A stretch of 64,000 nucleotides of DNA from Globomyces pollinis-pini (lineage: Eukaryota; Chytridiomycota; Chytridiomycetes; Rhizophydiales; Globomycetaceae). Below the pieces are notes generated by a model, which saw nothing but the letters and a program-made list of their open reading frames with translations, searched no databases and had not been told where the DNA came from. Every line of letters begins with the position of its first letter. Within the stretch, counting starts at the first letter, position 1. This document shows positions 35,950 to 48,278 of this stretch, piece by piece. Made by a program: the position numbers and the translations under genes. The stretch covers positions 78,450-142,449 of the forward strand of contig MU621099.1 in assembly GCA_025399215.1 (NCBI GenBank), read 5' to 3'.

Positions 35950-37443
35950 TGCCTTTGGTAAACATCAAAAATTAACATCAGGAATATGCCCTTCAATTTC
36001 GTAATAAAAATCCAGATCCAGGTCCTTGGAAGCTACCTCGTTCAGTTTCTATGAGACCTTCAGCTTCTATTGGAATTGACGATTTACCAAATCAACAAGC
36101 TAAACGTTCAAAAAGAAGGCCTTACTCTTTTAATATTATGGTTGCTGGGGAATCTGGTTTGGGTAAAACTACCTTCTTAAACACTTTGTTTAATGCCCCA
36201 TTGACTGAACAAATCGTCCCTCAACATTTACTCTCCTCAAAAACTGTCGATATTGTCCCTACTACCTTTGGTTTGTTATCATTTTAATTGATTTTTTATT
36301 TAGACTTGAACGAAGAGGGTGTTTCATTACAATTGACTGTTATTGACACTCCTGGTATTTCTTTATTCTTTTTGACTTTACAGGATTTGGGGATCAACTA
36401 AATCGTGAAACAAAGTATGAAATATCTTATTTAATATTTCTAGTTTCGAACCTATTATCAATTACATCGAAAAACAACACGATAAATATTTTGAAGCTGA
36501 AAAAGCTGTTCAAATTAGAGGAACGATCCCAGATACACGAGTGCATTGTTTACTATATTTTCTTCCTCCCTATGGAAATCAAAGGTTTTCATTCTTGATT
36601 AACAATCAGAGTAAAGGATTTAGATGCTGAGTTCTTACAAAGAATCTGCTCAAAAGTAAATGTTGTGCCGGTCATTGCAAAAGCTGATTCTCTTTCTCCT
36701 GAGGAAATTAGCATTTACAAACGAGCTGTAATTTGATTATTATCTTATTCATCCCATAGATTCTCAGAGACCTGGAACAGCATGATATTCGGTGTTATCC
36801 AACCTATCACTCAGAAGATCGTGAAATGATTGCTCAATTGGAACAATATATTCCATTTTCAGTTATTGGAAGCGATAAATTAATCAACGTGGGAGGCAAG
36901 ATGGTGCGTGGTAGAACTTATCGCTGGGGTTCATGTGAAGGTATAGCATTGTACCAGAATAACTTTTTTAGTGGAAAATCCGCTTCATTGTGATTTTGTC
37001 CATCTGCGGGAAATGCTAATTAGGTATATTCACCAGGGTTTTTATTCATTATTAGTACAAATATGCAAGATTTAATCGACACCACTCATTCTACGCATTA
37101 TGCAGCCTATCGAGGTGTGAAAATAAGAGGCAAAGGACGACCAGAATCATTTTTGGCATGTGATGAATTTTATGAATCCAGGATTGAAAATGCCAAACGA
37201 TCGTTGGCTGAAGAAATGCAAAAGAAGGAAGAAGCTATGAGACAAAGATTTGTGGGTAAAGTGCGAGAAAAGGAACAAACCTTACGGTATTATTCTTTGT
37301 TTTGATTTTTTCTCAGAGAACGTGAAGAAGCATTGAATAGCACACGTCAAAAAATGCTTGAAGAGCTGGAAGCATTACGAAAAACGGTGGAAGCGGAAGA
37401 AGTTTCTTACAATGAGTTAGTGATTGCAAAGGGAAAGAAGTAG
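35949..37443 (+). CDS. Septin
   Basis: Filament-forming GTPase of the CDC3/10/11/12 family for cortical rings and cytokinesis. I start at the ATG at 35949 (MPLEYALQFRNK after splicing a 24-nt intron, 35958-35981); the frame may extend upstream. G1 reads GESGLGKTTF, G3 DTPGFGD (made by removing two micro-introns), G4 AKAD. The septin unique element is near [27 protein letters not shown]. A polybasic stretch (AKRSKRR) precedes G1. The C-terminus is a coiled coil (about 37150-37430) ending SYNELVIAKGKK. About nine introns of 24-35 nt. Confidence 0.92.
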
Positions 37444-37475
37444 TAATGTGGCGTTGGAAATCTGGATTTCATTCA

Positions 37476-37506
37476 AATAAAAAAAAAATTAAAAAAAAAA
37501 AAAAAA
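37476..37506. repeat. Poly-A tract between septin and NOC4
   Basis: About 31 bp of nearly uninterrupted A (one TT break) right before the NOC4 start. Confidence 0.8.
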
Positions 37507-37510
37507 GTTT

Positions 37511-39158
37511 ATGAAACGAAAACAGAATCAAGAGAAGGAATTGAAGATGACAGTTGAATCCGTGAGGAAATTAGCAAAGGATATTCTAGCAGACACTGCA
37601 AACTTGAATAATATATCCACCCTATTGGATTCTGCTAAAGTAATTTAAAGTCATGCTTAGACATAGAATCATAATCTAAATCCAAACGAATTACACGCTA
37701 TTTTTACTTCATTAACCTACGTATTTATCAAACTATCGGAAAACTCTTTACTGGACAAACCAGCCAAAAAATCAGACGACCCAAAATCAAAAGTATCTAA
37801 ATGGCTGCGGGAAAACCGATTGGTATTCCTTCAAATAATGGCATCTAATATTTCACATTGGGACACCAGAATTCAAGTAATGAACCAAATATAGTTAATG
37901 TCAGATCACCAGTTTTGAAAAATCATTGGAATTGGTACGAGAAGCATCCGAACGTACCAATGAATTCCAAAACAGTTTCTATTACCTTATTGTAGAAGCC
38001 ATTCTAAACTTGGAATCTGTAAACGAAATCCTACACAGTAGAATTATCAGTACATTAAATGAATATGATGATTTACGATATTTCTTTTTTAAGGATTCAA
38101 AGTAAGAACTTGAAATTTGATTTTGTAGTAAATGCATGGAATCCATATTAGATCAAGGCAAACAAACCCAAAAACAATCTCAAATCATATTTGAAATTCT
38201 ATTGAAATTAAACCCGGCTCAAACTGATCAAGATTCCATCCAGATGTATTGTAATGCTACATTTACTGGTAAAGATGAATCAAAAACAAATCAAATCTTG
38301 GTTCCAAATTCATATCAACGTCAATTTAGTGATTGTTGGATTACCTTTTTACGATTTCCAATGAATTCGGTCACTTATAAAGGTATTTTGGAAACCATGC
38401 ATCAAAGCATCATCCCATTTTTATCGCAACCGACTTCATTAATGGATTTCTTGGTGGATGCTTATAATTCGGGTGGTTTTATCAGTATCCTAGCATTAAA
38501 TGGTGTTTTCACGTTGATTCATAAACATAATTTGGATTATCCACATTTCTATCCAAAACTGTATGCATTATTTGATAAAAATGTGTTACATACCAAATAT
38601 CGATCCAGATTTTTTCGAATGGCCTCCTTATTTTTATCGTCCACTTACATTCCTACTTACCTCGTGGCATCTTTTATTAAAAGAATGTGTCGTATAGCTT
38701 TATTCGCACCACCATCCTCTATTATCATGATATTACCTTTCATTTATAACCTTCTTCGATTACACCCTTCATGTATTTCGTTAATTCATCGTACAGATGT
38801 GTCCATGGATGAAATGAATGGTATGAATATTTTTCTAAATTGTAGATCCATATTTATTTGATAAACTTGATCCTAATGAATCGAATGCAGTTGACAGTTG
38901 TTTATGGGAATTAGAATCACTTAAACGGCATTATTGTCCCACTGTTTCGAAATTGGCATTGATTTTTGAAGATTCATTGGCTAAACCATCCTATGATCTT
39001 GAAGATTTCTTTGATCATTCGTATAAAACCGTAATTTTTATTATATTTATTTTTAGTTGATTGATGCTGAAGTTCATAGTAAAAAGATAAATTCTGAAGA
39101 TATTCCTCCTTTGGCCACCAAAAGTGAAAGTGAATGGAGTGAATTGTGGGTATTTTAA
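37511..39158 (+). CDS. NOC4: Nucleolar complex protein 4 (ribosomal small-subunit assembly)
   Basis: Noc4 works with Nop14 in 40S maturation and nuclear export. The C-terminal CBF domain is well matched: GGFISILALNGVFTLIHKHNLDYPHFYPKLYALFD, YRSRFFRMASLFLSSTYIPTYLVASFIKRMCRIALFAPPSS, IILPFIYNLLRLHPS. A continuation (DPNESNAVDSCLWELESLKRHYCPTVSKLA) and a final WSELWVF also match. Six or so introns of about 25-33 nt. It converges with RIX1, another ribosome-assembly gene, with 75 bp between stops. Confidence 0.9.
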
Positions 39159-39233
39159 TATAATTGACAGTACTATTTTACATATTAATTTGAAACTGGA
39201 TTTGAAAATCATATGATTAAATCTTGAGTTTAT

Positions 39234-41656
39234 TTAATTTATATCTTCACTATCACTGTCTGGACCTCCAAAGTCACTATTATAATTAATATCTGGCATC
39301 TCTATATCTTCATCATCCGCATCATTGTCATTGAGAACAGCAAGTACTTCTGTTGTTTTCTCCTTTAATTCGGTGTTTTTTGTTGATAAAGCATGAACTG
39401 GAAATGCCGTTACTGGCAAATGTACAGGACTGGACGTTTTCTTTGGGCTAACTAAACCGTCTTTTAGTGGAAGCTTAGCTTCCTCAGTACTTGTCAACAA
39501 AGTTTGATCTTGGATAGACATTGACCAAACAGGAGGTACTATTGCTGGTACAGATATAGGTTTCTTTTCATGAACAGTTTCTGTAACAACCGTTTCTGGT
39601 AATTCTACCACCATAGGTTTTGATTCAACGACAGGTTTAACTGTATGGCGAATAATACTGACAGGATGATGGTCGGGATTATGGCTATTTTCAAATGGTA
39701 GAGGAACCATAAGATTTGTGCTCTGTTCGTTTTTCTGAATTGGCACTTGTGGTGGTAGCTTTGGATGAATTACCAATTCCATTTGCATCAATGCTTCCTT
39801 AGATATTAACCGAATCTAATTGTTCAACATCAGTAAATAATTATACCTTTTGATCACTATGGAATAAACCTTTACAAAATATTTTCGATATGATTGGAAA
39901 CAAAGACTTATCGATGATAGATGAACTATGAAAGAGAATCTTTGATAGAGTGGTGAATAATTCAGGGAGTATAAATGCAGAAAAAACCATTGATGAGGAG
40001 TTTGGTTGAATAACTTGATGTACTTGCATTCCAGACTTAAGAATTAGGTGTAAAATAATTTGGAATGATTCCAATTGAGTTTTTTTATCCAAAAATGGAA
40101 CACAATTTTCAAAAGCTAATTCATGATCAGAATGTCAATTAGTTACCAATCAATGATTTGTTGAAAATTATTAGATTTTCTGGATTATCAATCTTAAATT
40201 CAACTTCTGCAGAATCAAGTAATTCATGTTTTCGTTTTTTAGTTGTCTGATACGATTAGAAACTTTAGAAACTCACAAACACAGGTAATAAATAGGCTTC
40301 AGATTGTCGTAAGTCTTCCATAATAAACTGTACAACACTTTGATACTCTGGTCCCTTCATTCCATTTTTCAAACACTCTATTAGTAAATCATACATTGAG
40401 CATCGATATTTTCTAAATATTAAATGGAATCAACCATACCCTTTCCTATCCCACATTGATTTCATTATAAGTTGACGTATGTTGTATGAAAAGTTGTTGA
40501 TTTTGTGATTACCACTATTGACATTACTACCAAAATAAATAAATACCACACAATAAGCTGCTTTAGGGTTTGATCTGCCAATAGTTGTAATTCTCTCACA
40601 ATACTTTGTAACAACAATGAATTTTTAATATTCTGAAATGTTACTTAAATGTGTTCGTTACCTTTCGAGTGAAATCTAACGTGTAGACAACTTCAATCCA
40701 TTGAATTATTGTCGTTGGGTTAAACTCTAACTCTGTGGAATGATGCAAAATAGACATTGTTAATGTAGTATACTTGCGAAATTCTTCTAACAACATAAAA
40801 GGTTGAGAGCTCTTTGAAAGAGAAAATCGGTTTGATATTGCATTTCCTTTCTCTAGTGAATGGGTAAACACTTAGTCTGAGACTTACTTTCTTCTGGTGA
40901 GAATAGCTGATCCAATATATGATTCAATGTGTTTGATGTGGTTAAAAGTAATTCTTGAACATTATACTCAGTATTAATATCCTTAGATTTGTTCACAGTA
41001 ATGGTGCAAATTGATATTATGAATTCATATATCTCCAATTCTTCCGATACTTGTTCAGATATCTGTTTTTTTAAAGATTCAATTAATTGGATCTTAAATG
41101 GTTTGACACTATTTGGATATGCCATCAATAACAGTTGTAAATTGCTGACCTAAAATGAACCAGTGCATTAATTACTTTTAAGGGCTGGCTATTCTCCAAC
41201 ATTTTAACCACAGTTGTCCAGACCTTTGGTATCCATAAGGATGTCAATTGTTTTTGTACACCACTGATAAATGTGCTTTTTGATATAAGACGGACAAGCG
41301 TATTAATTAATGCATCCTTCAATTCCAGATGGTGATCCAATTTCTATTTTTGAGATACAAAGTTATACGTTTAATGAAGCCAAAAGAGTCTGAAATACAG
41401 ATGGTAAATTGGTCTCAAATAGTGGTAAAAATCCATAACTTGCAATTTTTTGAAGCAAAGAGAATGCGAATAACTTCTCTTCATCAGAAGAAGAATTAAT
41501 GAATGAATTGATTTTGTTGGTCAAAGCAGTGATTGAGAATTGATTAGTTTCCTCCTCTAACGATTTCATCACTACAGTTTGCAGTAGGTCTAGAAATTGC
41601 TTTAGCTCATTTGGTGAGATTGAAGAAATCAACGTGATGGTCTTCTCCAATGACAT
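39234..41656 (-). CDS. RIX1: Pre-rRNA processing protein RIX1/PELP1-like
   Basis: Scaffold of the Rix1 complex for 60S maturation. The start MSLEKTITLISSISPNELKQFLDLLQ at 41656 gives an alpha-helical N-terminal Rix1 domain with SLLQKIASYGFLPLFETNLPSVFQTLL and later VWTTVVKMLEN. Long helical repeats follow and then a Pro/Glu/Val-rich tail ending in an acidic cluster (NDNDADDEDIEMPDINYNSDFGG...DSEDIN), typical of Rix1/PELP1. Conservation is weak, as usual for this family, so the call leans on the layout. Around nine short introns; borders at 40100-40640 are provisional. Confidence 0.7.
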
Positions 41657-41729
41657 CCAAAAATTCAAACAAAAAAAAATATAAAAAAAAATTATAAAAT
41701 TGATGAATCGATGTATTTCTTGTTGGTTT

Positions 41730-43554
41730 TTAGACATAAACTTCGTTAATCCATTCCTGTAATGGTGGCATCTTCGGTACTGCTATGCGTATCCCATTAT
41801 CGTTCAACACATCATCATACTTTAATGGAATTTTTTTCCGTTCACTAGATTCAATTGGACCCGTTGGCCTTCTTAGTATTTTCAGAGCCTTTAATTGTGG
41901 TTTTACAGGTATTTTAATCGGGTTTCGCGGTTTGGCAGACGCTTGAAGTTCTTTATACTTGGTGAGATTTAGTTTAGTGACTACTGTCAGTTTTTTAGAA
42001 GTATTTGTCGCATTCTCAATATTTGGGACTGGCTGGGGACTTTTTGGTGTCATTGGTGTTTTAATGGTCACTACATTACTGCTGTTCACAATTGTATTAT
42101 CAGGTACAACCTTATTTACTACCGGTTCATCAACTATTAAATTAATACAACAGCAAATAAATACAGTAGTCTACAGAGCCTTCTTGCTCATCTTCCGGTA
42201 AGTCTTGTAGGCTTCCCGAACTATCCCGTCTCGCCGTTGTTCGATTAAGCTTCAATGTTCTCAAAGAAGATTCTCGTTTTGCTTGATGTGGTTTTCGTGA
42301 GCTCTTGTAGATAATATTGGTCAGTTTATCCAAATCGCCGGTTTCTAACCGCTTCCTCTCATTCACTAGTGACACACCCGGCGTTGGTACATCTAGCATA
42401 TCATGCTTTGACTCTAAATCACTCTCAGATATGGTTGATGGGACAGATGTGTCACTGAAATTAATTGTTTCAGTAAGTGTATCTTCTGGTTAATAAGTAA
42501 ACGCATACCACAGCCTTCCGAGAGCTTTTGAACGAATGGACTAGACAATCCTTTGTATTTAACTACTGTTTGCTTCATTAAGATTATATCTTTGCTTTTA
42601 GCTATTAGTTTCTCTTGCTATACCATATCAATAGAAATGCTTAATACCGTGTGATGACTGGATCGCTGCCAAAGATTATTCGCGTCTTCCTCTAGCGGAT
42701 GGTCTATAGACAATTCACGTAACTCTGGTAGTACAATTTCATTGCTAACTAACGGTTTCTAAATTATTCAGTTAAAGTTGCATAGTCGATTACACGTCTA
42801 GTAGTGCTCAAATACATCCTGCCTGGAGTATTGCTTTGGGAAAGCTCTGGAAGATCTTTGAAATAATCCATGTGATGATCTTCATTTGCGGTTTGAATAT
42901 CAACGGGCAAGTCTTTGGATACAATTTTGTACCATTTCGAATCTTTCCATTTCTCTGGTATTTTGATCCATGTTGAATTTGGTGGATTTCGAGGTGGTTT
43001 TGGTTGATTGTTTTCCTTTAATTTCTTCAATTCCAGCTCTTTTTTCAACAACATTTGTTTCTCAAACTGCAATATCTTTAGCTTTGATTTTTTTCCATGC
43101 TCTTTAATTATGTTTTCTAATTCTTTGTGATATGCTAATCGTTTTTCTTCCAACAAATCATTGATAAAATCCCATTTCTATAATAAATATGTGAGACCCA
43201 ACCGCTTACCTTTTCTTTCTCTTCTAATCGACGCTTTACCGTTGTATCTTCTTTTTTCACCCTTTAAATTATTATTTGGTAAGTTTGTGTTACTTTTGAG
43301 GTTTTTTCGGGTTATCCTTGGACTTTTTCCCCAGATCTTTAATAAATATCGATTTCCTTTGATCTGAAGAAACGTCAAATTCAGGATGTTCCATTATGCT
43401 CTGTAGTTTGACTCCTTTTGATCAGACATTTAAACTACATACCAGGTGAAAGTGTGGATATCATCTTGAAAGTTTCCAAATCTAACTCTAGCTTATACCG
43501 TTCTACATAATCATCATCAATTGCCGTCTGCTCGGAATCATTGGCAGATAGCAT
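41730..43554 (-). CDS. Coiled-coil protein of unknown family
   Basis: I do not recognise it. Hand-splicing seven introns (23 to about 46 nt) gives one continuous product of about 510 residues from MLSANDSEQTAIDDDYVERY. A Lys/Glu-rich coiled coil (KKWDFINDLLEEKRLAYHKELENII through KQMLLKKELELKKLKENN) is near residues 90-150. A conserved-looking Pro/Trp block follows (PNSTWIKIPEKWKDSKWYKI), then a disordered Ser-rich middle and a basic C-terminus ending IAVPKMPPLQEWINEVYV. The coiled coil followed by a short hydrophobic tail box recalls chromosomal-passenger scaffolds such as INCENP, but the IN-box does not match, so I leave it unassigned. Confidence 0.65.
42486..42508 (-). other. 23-nt intron (shortest one I support)
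   Basis: GTATGCGT...TTAACCAG on the minus strand, with a TTAAC branch-like element a few bases before the acceptor. It joins KLSEGC to EDTLTETINF in frame. Confidence 0.75.
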
Positions 43555-43652
43555 TCTATTTTGTAAAGAATGACATCATTCATTTGGATTCCATTTTGTA
43601 CCCAAACCACATCACTTAAAAACTAGTTATAGTAATTTATTTTAAAAAATCA

Positions 43653-46439
43653 TCAACGAATACCCATATTAGCAATATCGTTCGCCACTTTATCAACAGA
43701 GTCTTCGATGACTTCCAATTGAGTAATGAACCTGATATAAGTAAAGCACAAATCGTACCTTTCTAATGCCCTAACAGATACTATATCACCTTTACATACA
43801 TCCAACAGCAATGAGGCCGAATTGATGATAAATTCAATTTTTTCAGATTCTTTTGGAATGTACAACTTTGGCAATACATGACAAACAGCTCGTCGGAACG
43901 ATGACCCTTCATTGACAGCCAACTGAAAGCCCTCAATGATTAAATTCACATGAGGTGATTCACATTCCACTACAACTGAATCCAGAAGATTTCTAGGATC
44001 TGTCCATTCAACCATCTGTAGTAAAATCTTTGAAGGGGTTAATCCATTGCCTTCACTCCCTTCCAAATTTAACATAGCTTTGAAGGAAACCTAGATATGA
44101 ATTACGATAACGTTACCCGTTGAAGAAAATCTTGATTGGCAGTGGAGCATTTACTAAATGCATCAAAAAAGAAACTTAAACATTGACGAATCGATAAGAC
44201 GTTTACAGTGTCGGGATGAAAATAGAACAAAACTAGGGGAAGCAGCATCTAACGTAAATGTGACTCCAACACAAACCGCTTCCTTGTCCAAATGGCAACC
44301 AAACATCAAGCACTTACAGACCCCCTCAACAACAACACTAATACGTTTAAGTATATTCCTAAATACCTTAGCACTTCCTCATTCACGGATTCTAAACCAT
44401 CTAATAGGGCTCTTAGGATACTGGATTTCTTAAAAATTATCTAAGATACACATTTACCACCTCTGGGGTTAAGTCTCCCATACCATAGGTAAGTATCCAA
44501 TCGAAAATAAACTAGAATGAAAAATGAAGCAATTACCTGATAAGCCATCTTCGCGACTGAAGCATTCTTTGTACTTGAGATAAACATGGGCAAGTTCTCT
44601 TCTCCAAATTCCTAACAGTTAGATTGGCATTGCCCATACTTGGTCATTCAAACAACACAATGCAATGCATCTTAGACACAGAGAACGAACCGGGGTACGT
44701 TCGGAATTCACCAATGGGAACACATAAATTTCCATTAACTGCATAGCAGAATAGTTCTGTGCAGTCTAAAGATATTAATTTATGAATTAGTGTTTTTACA
44801 TTCTGATTTATCTCCATTAAAATTGAAATAATCTCTAGACATTTGAATTGGCAAATCAAAAGTGCATCAGCATTGTTTTGCTTTAAGTTAGACAATCTGA
44901 ATGCCTTACTTCTGCTGAGTTCAATACACATTCCAAAATGACGCAAATTTGACTGATGTTTAGCAGACGAATATTACTTGATAAACTTGTCTGAATCTAC
45001 CATCAAGTTTTGCATGAGCAGAAAAGAAACTTTTAATTGTTCCATTGAAGCATCAGTTTCAACAGGTAACTTGCAAAGAAACTCAATAAAAGTCCTTCTA
45101 CCTGCTTCATCTGAAAAATCGAGATAATTTGCCACTTGTAACAGATGTAAAATGATATACTCCACCTCATTCTCACTTTCTTCGTCTTGTCCCAACAAAA
45201 TGTAATGCTGAAGCAAATTGACCCAGTCACCCACATTTGGAATCAATAGTTCAATTCGTTCTTCATTCTACTTATGAGTAAAAATCACAAACCTGTTTTT
45301 TAAAGTAATGTTCACAATAGGCATCAATAATTAGTGCTGCACCTTTAGTTAACTCGGACCATTCAATATCTTTTTTGTTAGTTAGATTGCAAACCATCAT
45401 GGCCAAATTTTGTTTTTGGGTTTACGGCAAAATATTCACATAACATGGATTTAATGAATGCATCGTTATCTAGATTTGGATCAATATCCACCAAATCCTG
45501 TATAAATTTGAATAATTGCTGGTCATCAGACATCCATACTTTGAAAGCCATCTTAGTACAAGATTTTCGAACTGATTCTTCTCTATCAAGGAGTTAAACT
45601 ATTATCATACATAGATACCTATCCAAGAATCCTGTTTTGAGTAAATCTAAAATAGATTGAAAATCAACAATATCTTCAAGATATTCATCCACAGCACTGT
45701 AGTCTTCTGCTAATTTTTCATAGACTGCCTTTCGTACGTTGGTATCAATATCTTTTGCTCGTTTAAATACATATTCAATAGATTGTGGTGTGATATCGAT
45801 ATTAGCTAAAACGTGCTTTCTCATGTCACTAGAATAAAAATTGGATATGCCAAACCTTGATTCATTTTGTAACAGAGTAAGTAATAGATTAAGTATTTCA
45901 CTGTTTTCTTCATCAGTTCCACAATCTTGAAATCGACAAAGAATGGTAACTGCATGATTTCGTACAGAAGGATCTTTATCTTTAATTCTTTCCAAGACGG
46001 ATTCCTTGATATTCAAGTACAATTCTTCTCTACCCATAAATTGAATAATAAATCATACCCAATTTCATTGACGTTATTCACATATGCCGATAATATCTGA
46101 CAAGAACGTAATCTAACTGTTTTATTTGAAACTTTTAATCCTTTAAGGAGATAAGGAATGAGAGAATTTTGTAATGATTCATGGATTGCAGTTTCTAAAA
46201 AAGGTTAATATTTCAAATTAACCTTTCAAAGACAAATCATTGAAGAAGTAACCCAAGAATTTAACAAAAGTATCAACATGACCAATATGTTTAGTAGTTT
46301 TCAAAACATGGAAAATACATTGAAAGAACTCTGATTCGAAATCCTTGGATTTGACTAATTTGCAAAGAGTATTGGAATTCTTTGGGTGAGTGGAAGATCG
46401 ATGAGAAGCATCTTGAAGAACAGCACGAACTGATGACAT
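43653..46439 (-). CDS. YCG1: Condensin complex subunit 3 (CAP-G/Ycg1)
   Basis: HEAT-repeat subunit of condensin I that clamps DNA with the kleisin. The start at 46439 (MSSVRAVLQDASHRSST) leads into an HEAT array: KTTKHIGHVDTFVKFLGYFF, LRSCQILSAYVNNVNEIGYDLLF-like exon, ESVLERIKDKDPSVRNHAVTILCRFQD, and FYSSDMRKHVLANIDITPQSIEYVFKRAKDIDTNVRKAVYEKL. This last block is diagnostic of CAP-G. The product, about 850 residues, ends NDIANMGIR. About eight short introns; borders near 44090-44620 and 45270-45600 are approximate. Confidence 0.88.
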
Positions 46440-46720
46440 GTCCGAAAGAATAAAAGAAGAAAGAATAAGAAATCAATTTCATGAATAGCCATGATTATGA
46501 ACATTTTACATGCAATTATAATCAAATCGAGAGGGAAATCACCAAGGTACCAAATCACTGTTCTAGACTTGATCTTATTCGCGTGTAATCTTAATGGTAG
46601 GTATTATGGTATGATCTTAGCATATTAATCATCCAAGTAACAACCAATATAAAAGTACCAATGAACAGAGGTCCAAGGAACCATTGTGGCAACGATTTGA
46701 CTTGACATACTTTCAAGAAA
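46440..46720. promoter_or_regulatory. Divergent intergenic region CAP-G / Nudix
   Basis: 281 bp of AT-rich sequence between two start codons; no specific motif is recognised. Confidence 0.35.
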
Positions 46721-47456
46721 ATGTCCAATCAATTTACAATCCATGACGAACAATTAGCATATAAGAGGTATTTACAAATACATCAGAGAAAAGTTGATTT
46801 CCCAAATGGAAAAGTATTTGATTGGGACGTGGTAGGATCCATTACACCAGGTTTGACTGATGATTTAATTACAAAGGCCCTCATTTTTGTGTGGTTTTTC
46901 CTTACAATACTCAAACGAAGACGGTTAGAATATTGAAGGAATATGCGCAAGGTTAAATAGTCAATTGTTTTATTATTAGGTCCAAATACCATGATTTACA
47001 CGCTGGTTGCTGGTGGTTTTGATACCAAAAAACATAAAAGTATATTAGAAACTGCAGAACAAGAATTATCTGAGGAAGCTCAGTTGACCGGTGGTACCTT
47101 TGTTAATTTACTTCAAGAGCACCATTTGAACTATAAAAGTGGGATTTCCGAGGTATTTTCATTCTGATATGACTCTTTAGATAAAATGGGGAACTCATCG
47201 ATTCATCCCATATTTATGTTTGGATCCAATCATCGACAGCATGCCAAGGAATCGCGATGAAGAAGGTAATTCTTGCATTTATCTGATAGAAAGAATTGAT
47301 TGAAATATATGATATGTCTCTTGATGAAGTTCACTCACTTATAATGCAAGGTATATAAAAAACGATCAGGGATTAACCCAAGGCGAAATCATGTTACCAT
47401 CTGTCCAAACAATATACATGGCGATAGATTGGATCAAGAAAAACATTAAAGAATAA
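46721..47456 (+). CDS. Nudix hydrolase (ADP-sugar pyrophosphatase-like)
   Basis: After removing four introns (26-32 nt) the core reads GPHFCVVFPYNTQTKTVRILKEYAQGPNTMIYTLVAGGFDTKKHKS, then the Nudix box and IKWGTHRFIPYLCLDP. The box is altered: QELSEEA replaces the usual REUxEExGU. The first Glu of the G-x5-E part is not present where expected, and GGFDTKKHK takes its place. The last two metal-binding Glu residues (SEE) remain. The same variant form occurs in a fungal and plant Nudix group, so it is likely a family trait. The substrate is unknown. It ends IYMAIDWIKKNIKE. Confidence 0.8.
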
Positions 47457-47557
47457 AAACTATTCAAAAAGAAACAACAAATAATTGAATTGGATTTATT
47501 GCTGAAACTTTATCCCTTCAAGATAAAGCCAGCCATTGAAGCTTGTTACAATACTAA

Positions 47558-48004
47558 TTAAAAAATGGCGGAACCACCAGCTTCAACGATTTGTTGAGCA
47601 ATACGATCCAAATCTTTTTGACCGTCAGCAGTGATTTGTCTTCCAGCAACTGGGTCTAATTCAAGAACAGAGATCTTTTCCAAAGCTTGCATGCATTTAC
47701 GGGCAACAGAACCGGAAGCATCACGATGACGGGATGGACGGGAACCACGGTTGACAGATCCACCATAGTTCTTTCTTAATCCACCAACACCGGTACCTTT
47801 GCGGAGGTAAACGTGACGAGCAATGGAAGCAGCTCTAACGTAGAACCAATCAGGGTCATAAGGAGCAAGTTCTTTGTGAGGTCCGGTTTTGACTAAATCA
47901 ACCCATTTTGGGACTTCAAGACGACCAGTACGTTTTAAGTAAGCAGAGTATGCTTTAACGAAAGCTTGAGCAGAAACATCTTTAACAGTAACACCGTGAC
48001 CCAT
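47558..48004 (-). CDS. RPS19: 40S ribosomal protein S19 (eS19)
   Basis: 148 residues in one exon and full length: GVTVKDVSAQAFVKAYSAYLK, VPKWVDLVKTGPHKELAPYDPDWFYVRAASIARHVYLR, VGGLRKNYGGSVNRGSRPSRH, and GRQITADGQKDLDRIAQQI. Helix and binding residues are all present. The start MGHGVTV fits known homologues. Codon use is more biased than in neighbouring genes, as expected for high expression. A GGAT microsatellite lies in the 5' region. Confidence 0.98.
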   Translation of the reverse strand: MGHGVTVKDVSAQAFVKAYSAYLKRTGRLEVPKWVDLVKTGPHKELAPYDPDWFYVRAASIARHVYLRKGTGVGGLRKNYGGSVNRGSRPSRHRDASGSVARKCMQALEKISVLELDPVAGRQITADGQKDLDRIAQQIVEAGGSAIF

Positions 48005-48118
48005 CTAAAAATATTAATAACTATTCAAGTAATCATAAATTTCTGGTATTCACAAATATTGTATCCTGAAATCACAGTTTTATCCAGTAAGAAAATGCAA
48101 GTACATTGCTTAACTGTA

Positions 48119-48147
48119 TGGGATGGATGGATGGATGGATGGATGGA
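48119..48147. repeat. (GGAT)n microsatellite
   Basis: About seven GGAT units in the region upstream of RPS19, between RPS19 and TFIIE-beta. Confidence 0.9.
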
Positions 48148-48278
48148 AGATTGAAATGAGGTGGATGATGTCGTTACTTACATTAAATGTAACTTTTTTG
48201 TTTTGATTTTTCACCCTAAAACGTCACAATAGTGTCACACACAACGGTAAATATTCATTAAGCTTTTTATTAATAATT

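Noticed and set aside
41730..42089. INCENP/Sli15 IN-box at the C-terminus of the orphan coiled-coil protein
   Set aside because: The sequence IAVPKMPPLQEWINE lacks the Trp-Ala and hydrophobic spacing of IN-boxes.
42764..43156. A separate coiled-coil gene of 130 residues
   Set aside because: Micro-introns on both sides join it in frame to neighbouring exons; its apparent stop lies in an intron.
48119..48147. GGAT repeat as telomere-like or origin element
   Set aside because: It is a short perfect tetranucleotide run with no companion motifs; best described as a microsatellite.
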